Assembly: GCF_009664975.1 (NCBI RefSeq)
Contig: NZ_WJXB01000006.1
Span: 1 to 64,000 of the forward strand
Length of the DNA stretch: 64,000 nucleotides
Source: Paenibacillus monticola
Lineage (GTDB): Bacteria; Bacillota; Bacilli; Paenibacillales; Paenibacillaceae
Direction: 5' to 3'
In this document: one piece after another, positions 18,239-27,364 of the stretch
How the letters are laid out: each line of letters opens with the position of its first letter
Numbering within the stretch: position 1 is the stretch's first letter
Notes under the pieces: generated by a model
Seen by the model: only the letters and a program-made list of their open reading frames with translations
Told to the model about the DNA's origin: nothing
The model's database searches: none
Made by a program: the position numbers and the translations under genes

Positions 18239-19215
18239 ACCGCATTCGCCGCCTTTACAGATAATTGATGGTCTAACGCTTCATAAACCGTTTCTTCCAC
18301 AGAACCGCCGCTACGTTCCATCGCCATGAACAACGCGCCCGCCACAGGCTCAAGAGTAAGCACCGTCAGTCTACAGCCTGGAGCCAATCCGGTAATCTCC
18401 GCTTCGATAAAAGGGACAATATAACGGCTCTCCCCTCTGGTCAGAATGCTTCCAGCCATCACCAGATCAAAGTTGTCCTGCTGCATGCCTAATTTACGGA
18501 TAACCGCACTTGCAGCAATACCCAGCTCCCGACCCTGCCTGCGCAAAATATCTCTCGCGATTCCATCGTGTTCAGCTACTTCAAACAGCAGTTTGGCGAT
18601 TCTATTTGGAACGCGCAAACCATGATCCAAATAATGATGGAACATTTCTTCTGTCGACGCGAATCCCAGCAGCGTTAGCGTAGCTTGAGATAACCTCGTT
18701 GGTTGTTCTCGCCCTTCCCAAGCACGTATAACCGAGCGGAACACCTCCACTGCAAGATCGCCTCCACCGCCGAAATCGCCGAAGGAATAACCGAAGCCGC
18801 CAACCTGCAGCTCCTGCCCGATTCTGTTGATTCCGTAACAGTTGGTTCCTGTCCCGCAGATCACCACCACGCCGTGGGACTGCCGCGTTCCGGCGCGCAG
18901 ACCGATGATCGTATCACAGACAATGTGATACCGCTGCATCCCAAGGCCTAATATCATCGGCCGCAAAATCTGATAATCGGCCTCCCGGTCAGCTCCCGCC
19001 AGCCCGAATACGGAATAGGTGATCTGCTCTTTGGTCAAATTCGCCGAACGCAGTGCTTTATCCACCGCCTGCCGGATATTTTGTTCGGCATTCACGGCTC
19101 CGGTCTGATGGTTGCCGCATCCGCTCGTCGCACCACCTATAATGTTTCCTTTCTGGTCTGATATGACCGCTAATGTCTTGCTGCCTCCACCGTCCACGCC
19201 CAAATAGTAGTTCAA
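18223..19215 (-). CDS. BadF/BcrA-family sugar kinase (N-acetylglucosamine kinase-like)
   Basis: 330 residues with the actin-like ATPase fold of the BadF/BadG/BcrA/BcrD family, which includes GlcNAc and MurNAc kinases. Phosphate-1 motif YYLGVDGGGSKTLAV lies at the extreme N-terminus, phosphate-2 VVICGTGTNCYG and the loop GDFGGGGDLAVEVF follow. I set the start at TTG 19215, which has GGGAGCGG about eight bases upstream; a TTG 14 codons further up lacks any site. Place in the operon between the solute-binding protein and GH4 suggests that it phosphorylates the imported amino sugar or disaccharide with ATP. Confidence 0.88.
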   Translation of the reverse strand: MNYYLGVDGGGSKTLAVISDQKGNIIGGATSGCGNHQTGAVNAEQNIRQAVDKALRSANLTKEQITYSVFGLAGADREADYQILRPMILGLGMQRYHIVCDTIIGLRAGTRQSHGVVVICGTGTNCYGINRIGQELQVGGFGYSFGDFGGGGDLAVEVFRSVIRAWEGREQPTRLSQATLTLLGFASTEEMFHHYLDHGLRVPNRIAKLLFEVAEHDGIARDILRRQGRELGIAASAVIRKLGMQQDNFDLVMAGSILTRGESRYIVPFIEAEITGLAPGCRLTVLTLEPVAGALFMAMERSGGSVEETVYEALDHQLSVKAANAVWIKD

Positions 19216-19334
19216 ATTCTTCCGCTCCCGTATCACGTGTTGGACCCGGAATATCAAATTCTATTCCAAACCGGAACCGACACGCTCAGTGTTGTAGTGT
19301 TGATGGCATTATTTTTTCGTGGTTACACGCTGCA

Positions 19335-21002
19335 TTACTGCAGTTTACTCAGGTTTTCCTGCCATTTTGTCGTCTTGAACGCCAGCAGCTCCGCATACCC
19401 TACCTTTTGAGCATCCTGCTCTGCCTTGTCCAGAATAGCTAGAACTTCCGCTTCACTGCCTGCATTAAGGACAGCCTGGGCTCTGGCTTTTTCATAAATC
19501 TCGCCCACGCTTTGCGAGATAATCCCTTCCTGGGAATCTCCAGGCGGCGCCAGGTTTACAAATTGCGTCGTATCATACTGCGTTTTCCAGGTAATCTCCG
19601 ACTGCCACTTCGTCTCCCAGCTCTTCAGTTCATCAGGCAGCGTTGACTCAAACTTCATTTTGGAATTGTCCACATATACTGTATTGCCGTTCCATTGCAG
19701 GTTGACTGTGGAGTTCATCAACTCATCGCGTCCCTTAGTATCTGAGGTGAAAGCATCGGTGAAAAGGGGAGCTCCTTCATCATCCGTTCCGTCCCAATAC
19801 AAGCCTTCAGGTCCCCACATAACGGTCCGCTGACCAACAGGTCCAGTAAACCAATCGAGGAAAGCGAATACAGCTTCCGGATCCTTAGCCGCCGTGGTGA
19901 TTACACTAACGTTCCAGCCCAACTGATTATAGGAGCCGGGGAAAATCTTATTCTTGTCGAGCCCTTCCTTATGAATCGGCCAGACCATAATGTAGCCTGC
20001 TTCCGGATCCTCTGCCTTTAACAGCGAATTGCCGATTGCACCAAATTCAGTTGGACTGGATGCCGCATATACAGCCGCTCTGCCCGTAATAATCTTCTGT
20101 TCAACCTGTTCCAGCTTCTGTGTAAATGCATCCTGACTAATCAACCGTTCTTTGAACAGTCTGTTAGCATAGACCAGAGACTCACGGAAAACAGGATCAG
20201 TAAACACCGATGTCAGTTCATTTCCATTGGGGATAGCCATCATGCTAAGGGAGCTGTATTGATAAGGGCGATTTTCAGCGAATGCCGATGATATAACGTC
20301 AATGCCTTCTGCCCCCTGGCCGACTTCCAACGGTACGACATCAGGATAAGTCTGTTTTACCTGCAGCAGATATTGGTATAGATCTTCCGTTGTTTCCAGA
20401 CTCGGAGCACCAAGCTCATTATAAATTTTCTTATTTACCAAATATCCGGTGTTCCCATTGGGCTGAGTAGTATACCAGTTCGGGAATTGATATAACTTGC
20501 CGTCTTCGGACCGCAGCATATTCAACGTTTCTTCTCCCGCCCACTTTTTTAGGTTTGGGTATTTGTCCAAATAATCATCGAAAGGAACAAGTGCCCCAGC
20601 CTGCCGCAGCTGTTCAACATCCGCTCCGCGTTCCATCCAGATTACATCCGGCATTTCACCTGATACGATCATTGTGCTGAGCTTCTGCTTCGCGTTGCCG
20701 CCTGAGCTGATTGGAAGGACATTGACCTTCTTGTTTTCCTTAATCCATTTGGATGAAGGATCCTCGCCCCAATTCGGCATAGTATACCAGTCATAATGAC
20801 CGTAGAATGAAAATTCCAAAGGTTGTTCTCCAAGAACATAAACCCCATCCGCGGCAGTGTTGGTCGATGGTGCATCCGTACCGGCCGGTTTGGCCGTAGT
20901 ATTGGAGCCTGATGGAACATTTTCATTCAAGCATCCCGTCAAGCCGATGGTAAGTGTGAGAACAGTAGCTAAGGAAAAGGCCATTTTTTTAGCAGATTTC
21001 AT
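19335..21002 (-). CDS. ABC sugar importer, solute-binding lipoprotein
   Basis: 555-residue extracellular binding lipoprotein of family 1 in the LplA/YtcQ size class. Signal peptide with lipobox LTGC (Cys24), then a Ser/Thr/Asn-rich linker and the binding domain (GNAKQKLSTMIVSGEMPDVI is typical of this family). It delivers an oligosaccharide to the two permeases encoded immediately upstream in the operon. RBS AAGGGGG is well placed. 119 bases separate it from the downstream kinase start. Confidence 0.92.
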   Translation of the reverse strand: MKSAKKMAFSLATVLTLTIGLTGCLNENVPSGSNTTAKPAGTDAPSTNTAADGVYVLGEQPLEFSFYGHYDWYTMPNWGEDPSSKWIKENKKVNVLPISSGGNAKQKLSTMIVSGEMPDVIWMERGADVEQLRQAGALVPFDDYLDKYPNLKKWAGEETLNMLRSEDGKLYQFPNWYTTQPNGNTGYLVNKKIYNELGAPSLETTEDLYQYLLQVKQTYPDVVPLEVGQGAEGIDVISSAFAENRPYQYSSLSMMAIPNGNELTSVFTDPVFRESLVYANRLFKERLISQDAFTQKLEQVEQKIITGRAAVYAASSPTEFGAIGNSLLKAEDPEAGYIMVWPIHKEGLDKNKIFPGSYNQLGWNVSVITTAAKDPEAVFAFLDWFTGPVGQRTVMWGPEGLYWDGTDDEGAPLFTDAFTSDTKGRDELMNSTVNLQWNGNTVYVDNSKMKFESTLPDELKSWETKWQSEITWKTQYDTTQFVNLAPPGDSQEGIISQSVGEIYEKARAQAVLNAGSEAEVLAILDKAEQDAQKVGYAELLAFKTTKWQENLSKLQ

Positions 21003-21059
21003 TTCAAAATTCCCCCTTCGATTTTCCGGTTCAACGTTAAAGCGTTCGCCTCATGCCTG

Positions 21060-21953
21060 CTATTCTTTCAGAGACCCGACCATTACACCTTTGACAAAAT
21101 ATTTCTGCACGAAGGGATATACACACAGGATCGGGAGAGTAGCAACCATCATTGTCGCCATTGACAACGATTTGCTCGTTACGGCTTTCATTCTGTTCAT
21201 TCGCCCCTGAGCCGCCGAATCCATTTGAGCCATCTGTTCGCTCATAATATTCGAGTTGAGGATTTGCTGCAATTTGGTCTGGATGGGCATCAATGTGCTA
21301 TCACTGATGTAGATACTGGGCGTAAACCAATCGTTCCAGTGAGAAACAGCGGTGAACAGTGCCAGTGTGGCTACAACAGGACCCGACAGAGGCAGAATGA
21401 TCCGAAACAGCACTCCCCAGTTAGAGCAACCGTCGATTTTGGACGATTCTTCTAATCCTGCCGGGATGCCTTTGAAAAAGGTTCGGAATATGATCATATT
21501 CCATACACTGATCAAACCTGGGATGACCATGACCCAGAATGTATTGAACATATGGAGCTCACGAATCAGGAGAAAGGTAGGAATCAAACCTCCACTAAAG
21601 TACATCGTAATTACGCAGAGCACCATATAGGGCTTGCGGCCGATCAGTTCTGACTTGCTCATTCCGTATGCAAAAATAGCGGTAACGGCAATAGAAGAAA
21701 TAGTCCCTATGACCGTTCTCAATACGGAAATGATAAACCCGTTAATCAGACGGTTGTCTTCAAAAACTACCCTGTAGTTTTCCAGCGAAAATTGTCTGGG
21801 CCAAAAAGTAATGCCGCCCTTCATTGTATCTGTTCCGTTGTTAAAGGAAATAACAGCGGCATTCCAGAATGGATAAAAGGAGAGAAATGCCAGGAGGGCC
21901 AGCAGAGTGTATATTGACGATAGCAAAATTTTATCGCCGGTAGAGGATTTCAT
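21060..21953 (-). CDS. ABC sugar importer permease, LplC/YtcP type
   Basis: 297-residue inner-membrane permease with six predicted helices. The EAA loop that contacts the ATPase reads ESSKIDGCSNWGVLFRIILP. It partners the permease encoded 22 bases upstream and the binding protein downstream. RBS GGAGG sits nine bases before the ATG. No ATPase gene is in this operon; such systems in Bacillales are energised by a shared MsmX-type ATPase, so one is expected elsewhere in the genome. Confidence 0.93.
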   Translation of the reverse strand: MKSSTGDKILLSSIYTLLALLAFLSFYPFWNAAVISFNNGTDTMKGGITFWPRQFSLENYRVVFEDNRLINGFIISVLRTVIGTISSIAVTAIFAYGMSKSELIGRKPYMVLCVITMYFSGGLIPTFLLIRELHMFNTFWVMVIPGLISVWNMIIFRTFFKGIPAGLEESSKIDGCSNWGVLFRIILPLSGPVVATLALFTAVSHWNDWFTPSIYISDSTLMPIQTKLQQILNSNIMSEQMAQMDSAAQGRMNRMKAVTSKSLSMATMMVATLPILCVYPFVQKYFVKGVMVGSLKE

Positions 21954-21975
21954 TTAAGCTCGCCTCCATTCATGC

Positions 21976-22932
21976 TTACCATAGGCTGTTGCCAGACTTG
22001 CGGGCCGCATAATTCGCACCCACCAGCAGGAACACCCCGATCAGTGACTTAAAGAGTCCCGCCGCTGTGGCGTAAGAATAACGGTTGTTCTGTATACCAA
22101 TTCGATATACATACGTATCGATTACATCACCAACGTCGCGCAGCACGGGGTTTGAACCGAGCAGCAAGATGTCTTCAAACCCAGCACTGAGCAGATTGCC
22201 TACAGCTAGAATAAGGAAGATAATGATTACCGGCAGAATGGAGGGAAGAGTGATCGAGAACATTTGTCTCAACCTGCTAGCACCGTCTATTGCTGCTGCT
22301 TCATGCATATGGGGATCTACACCGGCAATAGCCGCCAGGTATACGATCGAAGAGAAGCCGATTTCCTTCCACACACCAGTAGTAACGAGAATCGACCAGA
22401 AGTACTTTGGAAGGGACAGAAAATTAACTGGATCCTGAATCAAGCTCAGCTTTTGCAGCAGCATATTGACGCTGCCGTTCTCCGTAGAGAGCATGGACAT
22501 TACGAAACCGGAGACGATCACCCAAGATAAGAAATGCGGCAAATAACTGATAGTCTGAACCGTGCGCTTAAACACCCGGCTTTTGATCTCGTTCAGCATA
22601 AGTGCCAGTATAATCGGGGCCGGAAAGCCAATCAGAAGCTTGAGCAGACTAATGACAATCGTATTACGGATAATAGTCCAGAATTCCGGGGCCTTAAAGA
22701 ACATTTCAAAATGTTTGAACCCGACCCACGGACTGCCTGCGAAACCTTTAAAGAGGTTGTAATCCTGAAATGCCATCAGCACGCCATACATCGGGATATA
22801 GCTAAACACGATGATAAAGAGCAATGCAGGCAGCACCATTAGCTGAAGATCCCACTGCATAATGAAACGTTTCATCAGCGAATCTGTGCGAATCTTCTGC
22901 TCCCGTTCGACCTGATAAGCGACTTTTTGCAT
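21976..22932 (-). CDS. ABC sugar importer permease, LplB/YteP type
   Basis: 318-residue permease with an N-terminal cytoplasmic segment and six helices. EAA loop: AAAIDGASRLRQMFSITLP. First transport gene of the operon, starting 73 bases after the stop of the AraC regulator gene, with RBS GGAGG five bases before ATG. A palindrome and a short motif shared with the AraC upstream region lie in that gap. Confidence 0.93.
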   Translation of the reverse strand: MQKVAYQVEREQKIRTDSLMKRFIMQWDLQLMVLPALLFIIVFSYIPMYGVLMAFQDYNLFKGFAGSPWVGFKHFEMFFKAPEFWTIIRNTIVISLLKLLIGFPAPIILALMLNEIKSRVFKRTVQTISYLPHFLSWVIVSGFVMSMLSTENGSVNMLLQKLSLIQDPVNFLSLPKYFWSILVTTGVWKEIGFSSIVYLAAIAGVDPHMHEAAAIDGASRLRQMFSITLPSILPVIIIFLILAVGNLLSAGFEDILLLGSNPVLRDVGDVIDTYVYRIGIQNNRYSYATAAGLFKSLIGVFLLVGANYAARKSGNSLW

Positions 22933-22963
22933 CTTATCCTCCCTTCCTCATATTATGTGAGTT

Positions 22964-22997
22964 GGAATAACCTATGAAGTTATATTATCTAACTTCA
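22964..22997. promoter_or_regulatory. Shared 11-mer plus palindrome upstream of the permease operon
   Basis: GGAATAACCTA at 22964-22974 recurs at 23970-23980, in both cases 29-32 bases before a start codon on the minus strand (permease 22932 and AraC 23941). Directly beside it is the inverted repeat TGAAGTTA-7-TAACTTCA (22975-22997). Together they are candidates for the promoter and binding site of the AraC regulator; the hairpin could alternatively attenuate read-through. Confidence 0.4.
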
Positions 22998-23005
22998 CAT
23001 TAACA

Positions 23006-23941
23006 CTACTCCACCTCGATCTCTCCGCTTAATCGCTCAATAACTAACACTATCTTACTGCAAGATGTATTTGCTTTACTTCGGATATTTCTCGGCTCAG
23101 TTCCAATATGGCGCTTGAACAGCCGGTTGAAATTGGATAATGAGCGAAACCCACAGTCCATGGAAATATCGACGATTTTACGGTCCGATGACTCCAAAAG
23201 CGTATAGGCGTTCTCCAAACGCAGATGAATAAGATACATGAGTGGAGACATTCCGACCGTGCGGCGGAAAATATCACTGAAGCGCGAGGGGCTTAAATAG
23301 ATCAGGGCAGCCAGTTCTTCCAGCGTCCAGGGATAAGCAAAGCGGATTTCCATAATTTCGGTGACAATCCGCATCTTTTCAAGCTGTGGGGCGGGGATTG
23401 TGCTTTTGTTGGTCTTCGGGTTGTTCAGTCGAAAGAATCGGTTGACATAAACGAGGAATTGCAGCAGGTGGGCATAAACGATGGAGGTATACGAACGCCG
23501 TTCCGCCTCGTGCTCCTCTTGCACAAGCAGCAGCAGCGAACGAAGAGATTCTATCTTCGGATGGTTGCGATCAAGCAGGTTGTTAAAGTACACTCCCATT
23601 TCCTTAAAAGGACACAGGATGTCCGGGTCGCAGCGCAGACTGCCTATAAACCAGGAAGGATCAAAAGTAATGACCTGCATGACCAGGTTATCTGTCTCAT
23701 AAGCGCAATGAAGATCGTTCGAATTGATCAGCAGAATATCCCCTTCTTTGAAATCGTAACGCTCCCCATTAATCATGTAATAGCCGGTTCCAGACTTGAT
23801 CATGTTGATTTCCAGTGCGTCATGGGAATGCAGCCTCTGGTAGTGGGAGGTGACACCGATCGTGTCCCCAAGGTAGATTGGATAATGTCTGGAGAACAAT
23901 ACTTTTTCCCTGAGCTTGTTTTCGGTACGTATAATCTCCAT
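23006..23941 (-). CDS. AraC-family regulator with cupin sensor domain
   Basis: 311 residues. The N-terminal half is a cupin-like sugar-sensing domain (HDALEINMIKSGTGYYMING, KEGDILLINSNDLH); the C-terminal half is the AraC double helix-turn-helix (LEELAALIYLSPSRFSDIFRRTVG and ISMDCGFRSLSNFNRLFKRHIG regions). Same strand and immediately upstream of the ABC/GH3/GH4 operon, which it most likely activates in response to the imported saccharide. RBS GGAG is nine bases from ATG. Confidence 0.92.
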   Translation of the reverse strand: MEIIRTENKLREKVLFSRHYPIYLGDTIGVTSHYQRLHSHDALEINMIKSGTGYYMINGERYDFKEGDILLINSNDLHCAYETDNLVMQVITFDPSWFIGSLRCDPDILCPFKEMGVYFNNLLDRNHPKIESLRSLLLLVQEEHEAERRSYTSIVYAHLLQFLVYVNRFFRLNNPKTNKSTIPAPQLEKMRIVTEIMEIRFAYPWTLEELAALIYLSPSRFSDIFRRTVGMSPLMYLIHLRLENAYTLLESSDRKIVDISMDCGFRSLSNFNRLFKRHIGTEPRNIRSKANTSCSKIVLVIERLSGEIEVE

Positions 23942-24155
23942 TACAACTCACTCCAATAAGATATTTTGAGGAATAACCTACTGTATCTTGCTGAAAACTT
24001 AGTCTTCTAGAATTAAATTATTACCATCCTAAGTTATTTGGGTTTTTGTGTCAACTATAGTTACATTTGCAGTTCATTCTGAAAACATAACAACAATGTG
24101 ACATTATTTTCATAAAAAAACATTTTTCTTCATCCACAACGGAGGACGTTTATAC

Positions 24156-24183
24156 AAAAAAAAGAGAGGCTCGTGGCCCCCCT
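24156..24183 (-). terminator. Rho-independent terminator of the GxGYxYP/GH106-like operon
   Basis: In the minus-strand RNA AGGGGGGC pairs with GCCUCUCU (eight pairs including two G-U) around a five-base loop and is followed by seven U residues. It begins about 20 bases after the stop of the GH106-like gene. Confidence 0.65.
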
Positions 24184-24203
24184 ATACTATATCCACCAAT
24201 ACA

Positions 24204-27200
24204 TCACTTCACAGTCAGCGTCTTTACATGAATCCATCCTTTTCCAGACAATCCTGACGGTAAAACCTCTTTCCCATATAGATTCGCAAGCGTGTTAGCG
24301 ACTTGAATCCGAATTTCATTTGAGCCCGGGCGCAAGGCCTTGGTAATGTCCCAGCGATAAGGCGGCCAGAGGCGCGTTCCTACGAATTGTCCATTGATTA
24401 GTACCGATGCTGATTCCCTTACATTCTCAAGTTCCAGTTCGAACTGCTGCGCTTCGTCAACCTTAATGTCACTCATCATAAAGCTCTGCATATAATCTGC
24501 CTTGCCCGATAAATGAGGATATCCTTGCTCACTCCAATAACCGGTTATGGGTTGATGACTGGAGATCACAACTCCCTCTTCATTTAGAGCGAAATCTCCA
24601 ATCAGAAACAAAGGAGACGCTACCCGAATCATCGGCTCCAGGAGTGAAATGGTTAGCAGCTCGATCACATTTTCACCCGAATGCACATAAGGCGTCAAAT
24701 TCACACTTTTATAAAAATGATCCTGCCAGCCTGCTGGCTCAAGCGCCGGCAGGCGATGCCCATTTATATAAATCTCTACACTGCGGCGCCTGGACAAAAA
24801 CCCGATATGAGAAGGCACATACTGATCGATATCGTCGGTCACCAAACTCATCTCTTTGCCTACTGCTGAAGCATTGATCATGATCCGGGTCCGATAGGTG
24901 TTGGTTTGACCAGGCATTACAGCGTTCATACGCGATTCGCGGTCATTGAATATAACTTCCCAGCGATCCAGGATTTTCACGTTGGGATCTTCTAGCTCAA
25001 ACTCCCAAGCTGCGGGCAGCTCAATTGTCTTCTCTATGGAGTAGAATGGTTCCAGCACTTTCTGGGAATCAGATTCAACAACGCTAACAATCCGCAGTTC
25101 CCCTGGTTCTAGACGAAATTCATTCGACTCCCTCTGCGCAAGCAGAATGCGCTCGCCGTTTTCCAGCTTCCACTCCTCTACTCTTTCCAGCGGTTTGACC
25201 AGACATTGGATTTCCGCCGAAACCTCTGACCAATTCATCACCCAGTAGTATAGTTTCTCCTCTATCAAACGGCATGACACGATTACCCGTTCTTTCTCCG
25301 CCTCCGGTATGAACCAGCGACTGGCGAATTGATCGACACCCGGGAACAAGCTCAACTGTTCACACAAATATCGAGCATCATCAGCAGTCACCTTGAGTTC
25401 GGACAGGAACAGCGTTTTTCCTTGTCCATACTCATGCCATTCCAATCCCCCTGAATGCGGGAACAGCGGCTTCAAATACTCCTTCAGTACCGGGTCGTCT
25501 GCCTGGTTAAAGCTGTGCGAAGGCACCTCTCCGATAGCAACCAGCAGACCTCCTCCTTGAACGAATTCATTCAGCTTGGCTGCCGATGCAACAGACATCA
25601 CCTTCATACCAGGCAAAATAACAGCTCTATACCTCTCCCGTGACTTGGCAAATGTTAAATTCCCCTGTGCAACAAGACTCTCGGTGAGCTGACTATCATC
25701 CAAGTAATCGTAATCAAGCTGGTTGCGAATTAAACGATCGGACAGCAGGGCGTGCAGCACATCCGAGGTGGGTGCAAGCTCAGCCATTCCATTCTCGAAC
25801 ATTTCCTGATAGACCGTATGCACAGGACTGAGCAGCAAAATATGGGCATTATGATGGCCTAGGCTTCCCATCAAGCTGAGTCTGGCAATATAATCCGCAA
25901 AAACATGATAATGCTCCCAATGGGGCGCATGATAAAATTCCGTCTGTGGAAAGTCCGTCTTGCGATAGCCTTCGAATGAATAATAAAATGCATGGGGAAT
26001 AAACAAGTTAACACCTAGAAAAGCCATGAAATTGGCATCAAGCCGCCGTTGCCGCATCGAATACCCGTGGTCGCTTGCTCCAAACGCCTCGCAAATAACG
26101 CGCTCCTTACCTTCAAGATGGGCGACTGAGGACGCACATTTGACGGACAAAATACGATAAGGGTTCTCTTTGGTCCCAATGCCTGCTTGTAAATAATCGA
26201 CACCCGGATAATCAAACTCCCGCAGCACCTGCGTCTGATTGCCCTGCGAACGCGCCTGGCCCCAGATGGGCTCTTCCAGCGTATGGCCGATATAGGCTAA
26301 CCCACGAGCTTCGCACCATGAGTGCAATCCCCGATGATACGCATCGATATACCAATACGTAAGAGCCGCATAATAATCCTCACGTACTTTATGACTTGTC
26401 TCTTCCACCTGATAGAGCAGGGAGCCAAGATTGGAGGTAAGCGAATAACCGCAGTGCTGCTCGAAACGTTCCGGAAGGTTCCGTGTCCATGCAAGAATCA
26501 TCCCTGGCAAGTTTCTATCCAAATGCTCTACACTCGTCTTAATCGCTTCCACTCCACCAAATCCATCGTGAATCATGAGCCCGGGCTCATCCGTAAAAAC
26601 GCCCTGAATATTCTTGCCGAAATGTGCGGACAATCGATCGAATGGTCCATAGCCAAGTTCGATAAATTTGTTCACGGCTTCCGGATTCATCGTATCCAAA
26701 TAATAACCGCGGGCAAACGTTACCTTTTCAGCAACTTCGCATTCCCAAAACACGAGAATCACAAAATCTCCTTCTTCTTTCGGTTGCCAAGACCCATCGT
26801 ACAAAGGGGTCAAATCTTGCGGATTATCCTGCAAAATAACAGTGTCTCCATCCTGCTGTTTGATCCGGTAAGCCAGAATAGAAATCAATGAGTGACCGTC
26901 TTCCAAAGCAAAGTCTATTAAACACTCCTGTTGTCCATCCGCTGAGGAGTATCTCTTCTCCTCCACCCGCAAGTAACGCATCCTGTATTCAGGAAATTGC
27001 TGGGTCAGCTTGCCTCCAAATGTCCCACTTGGCCAATTATCCTCATCATATAGCCAGGTCTGCATACCAAGCTTGATGCATTCCTCGATACAAGTCTCCA
27101 ACATGTCAAAGTAAGCATCGGAGAAGTACTCTTCGGTCTTGCCGTGCCTAGAGTGAAGTACAACTCCACCAACACCCTTCTCGGACATTTCCTGCAATTG

Positions 27201-27311
27201 TGATCGCAGCAATTCCGGCTTGTAATCATGGTTTAGGAACCAGAATGGTTGGGGTCTGTAAGTCATGCTCGGATTCTGGAATAGGTTCTCCAGTCCCTGT
27301 GTATCTATCAT
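24204..27311 (-). CDS. Large glycoside hydrolase, GH106/alpha-L-rhamnosidase-like
   Basis: 1035 residues, no signal peptide. The N-terminal quarter resembles the GH106-type barrel: FWFLNHDYKPELLRSQLQEM, GVGGVVLHSRHG, then LGMQTWLYDEDNWPSG, with further acidic residues in GVFTDEPG. The C-terminal part has a beta-galactosidase-type jelly-roll sugar-binding domain (VRESASVLINGQFVGTRLWP, GSNEIRIQVANTLANLYG). Start set at ATG 27311 with GGAGGTACG upstream; an in-frame ATG 16 codons earlier has no site. Probably cytoplasmic. It is 53 bases downstream of the GxGYxYP gene and ends at a terminator. The assignment to GH106 rests on motif resemblance; another related clan is possible. Confidence 0.7.
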   Translation of the reverse strand: MIDTQGLENLFQNPSMTYRPQPFWFLNHDYKPELLRSQLQEMSEKGVGGVVLHSRHGKTEEYFSDAYFDMLETCIEECIKLGMQTWLYDEDNWPSGTFGGKLTQQFPEYRMRYLRVEEKRYSSADGQQECLIDFALEDGHSLISILAYRIKQQDGDTVILQDNPQDLTPLYDGSWQPKEEGDFVILVFWECEVAEKVTFARGYYLDTMNPEAVNKFIELGYGPFDRLSAHFGKNIQGVFTDEPGLMIHDGFGGVEAIKTSVEHLDRNLPGMILAWTRNLPERFEQHCGYSLTSNLGSLLYQVEETSHKVREDYYAALTYWYIDAYHRGLHSWCEARGLAYIGHTLEEPIWGQARSQGNQTQVLREFDYPGVDYLQAGIGTKENPYRILSVKCASSVAHLEGKERVICEAFGASDHGYSMRQRRLDANFMAFLGVNLFIPHAFYYSFEGYRKTDFPQTEFYHAPHWEHYHVFADYIARLSLMGSLGHHNAHILLLSPVHTVYQEMFENGMAELAPTSDVLHALLSDRLIRNQLDYDYLDDSQLTESLVAQGNLTFAKSRERYRAVILPGMKVMSVASAAKLNEFVQGGGLLVAIGEVPSHSFNQADDPVLKEYLKPLFPHSGGLEWHEYGQGKTLFLSELKVTADDARYLCEQLSLFPGVDQFASRWFIPEAEKERVIVSCRLIEEKLYYWVMNWSEVSAEIQCLVKPLERVEEWKLENGERILLAQRESNEFRLEPGELRIVSVVESDSQKVLEPFYSIEKTIELPAAWEFELEDPNVKILDRWEVIFNDRESRMNAVMPGQTNTYRTRIMINASAVGKEMSLVTDDIDQYVPSHIGFLSRRRSVEIYINGHRLPALEPAGWQDHFYKSVNLTPYVHSGENVIELLTISLLEPMIRVASPLFLIGDFALNEEGVVISSHQPITGYWSEQGYPHLSGKADYMQSFMMSDIKVDEAQQFELELENVRESASVLINGQFVGTRLWPPYRWDITKALRPGSNEIRIQVANTLANLYGKEVLPSGLSGKGWIHVKTLTVK

Positions 27312-27364
27312 TTCGTACCTCCATGGTTGTATGATTACAAGCCAGTTATTTCTCAACAATCGGC

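Noticed and set aside
21030..21059. cre-like AAAGCGTT between binding protein and permease genes
   Set aside because: Too many mismatches to the consensus outside the GCG core and located within an operon gap.
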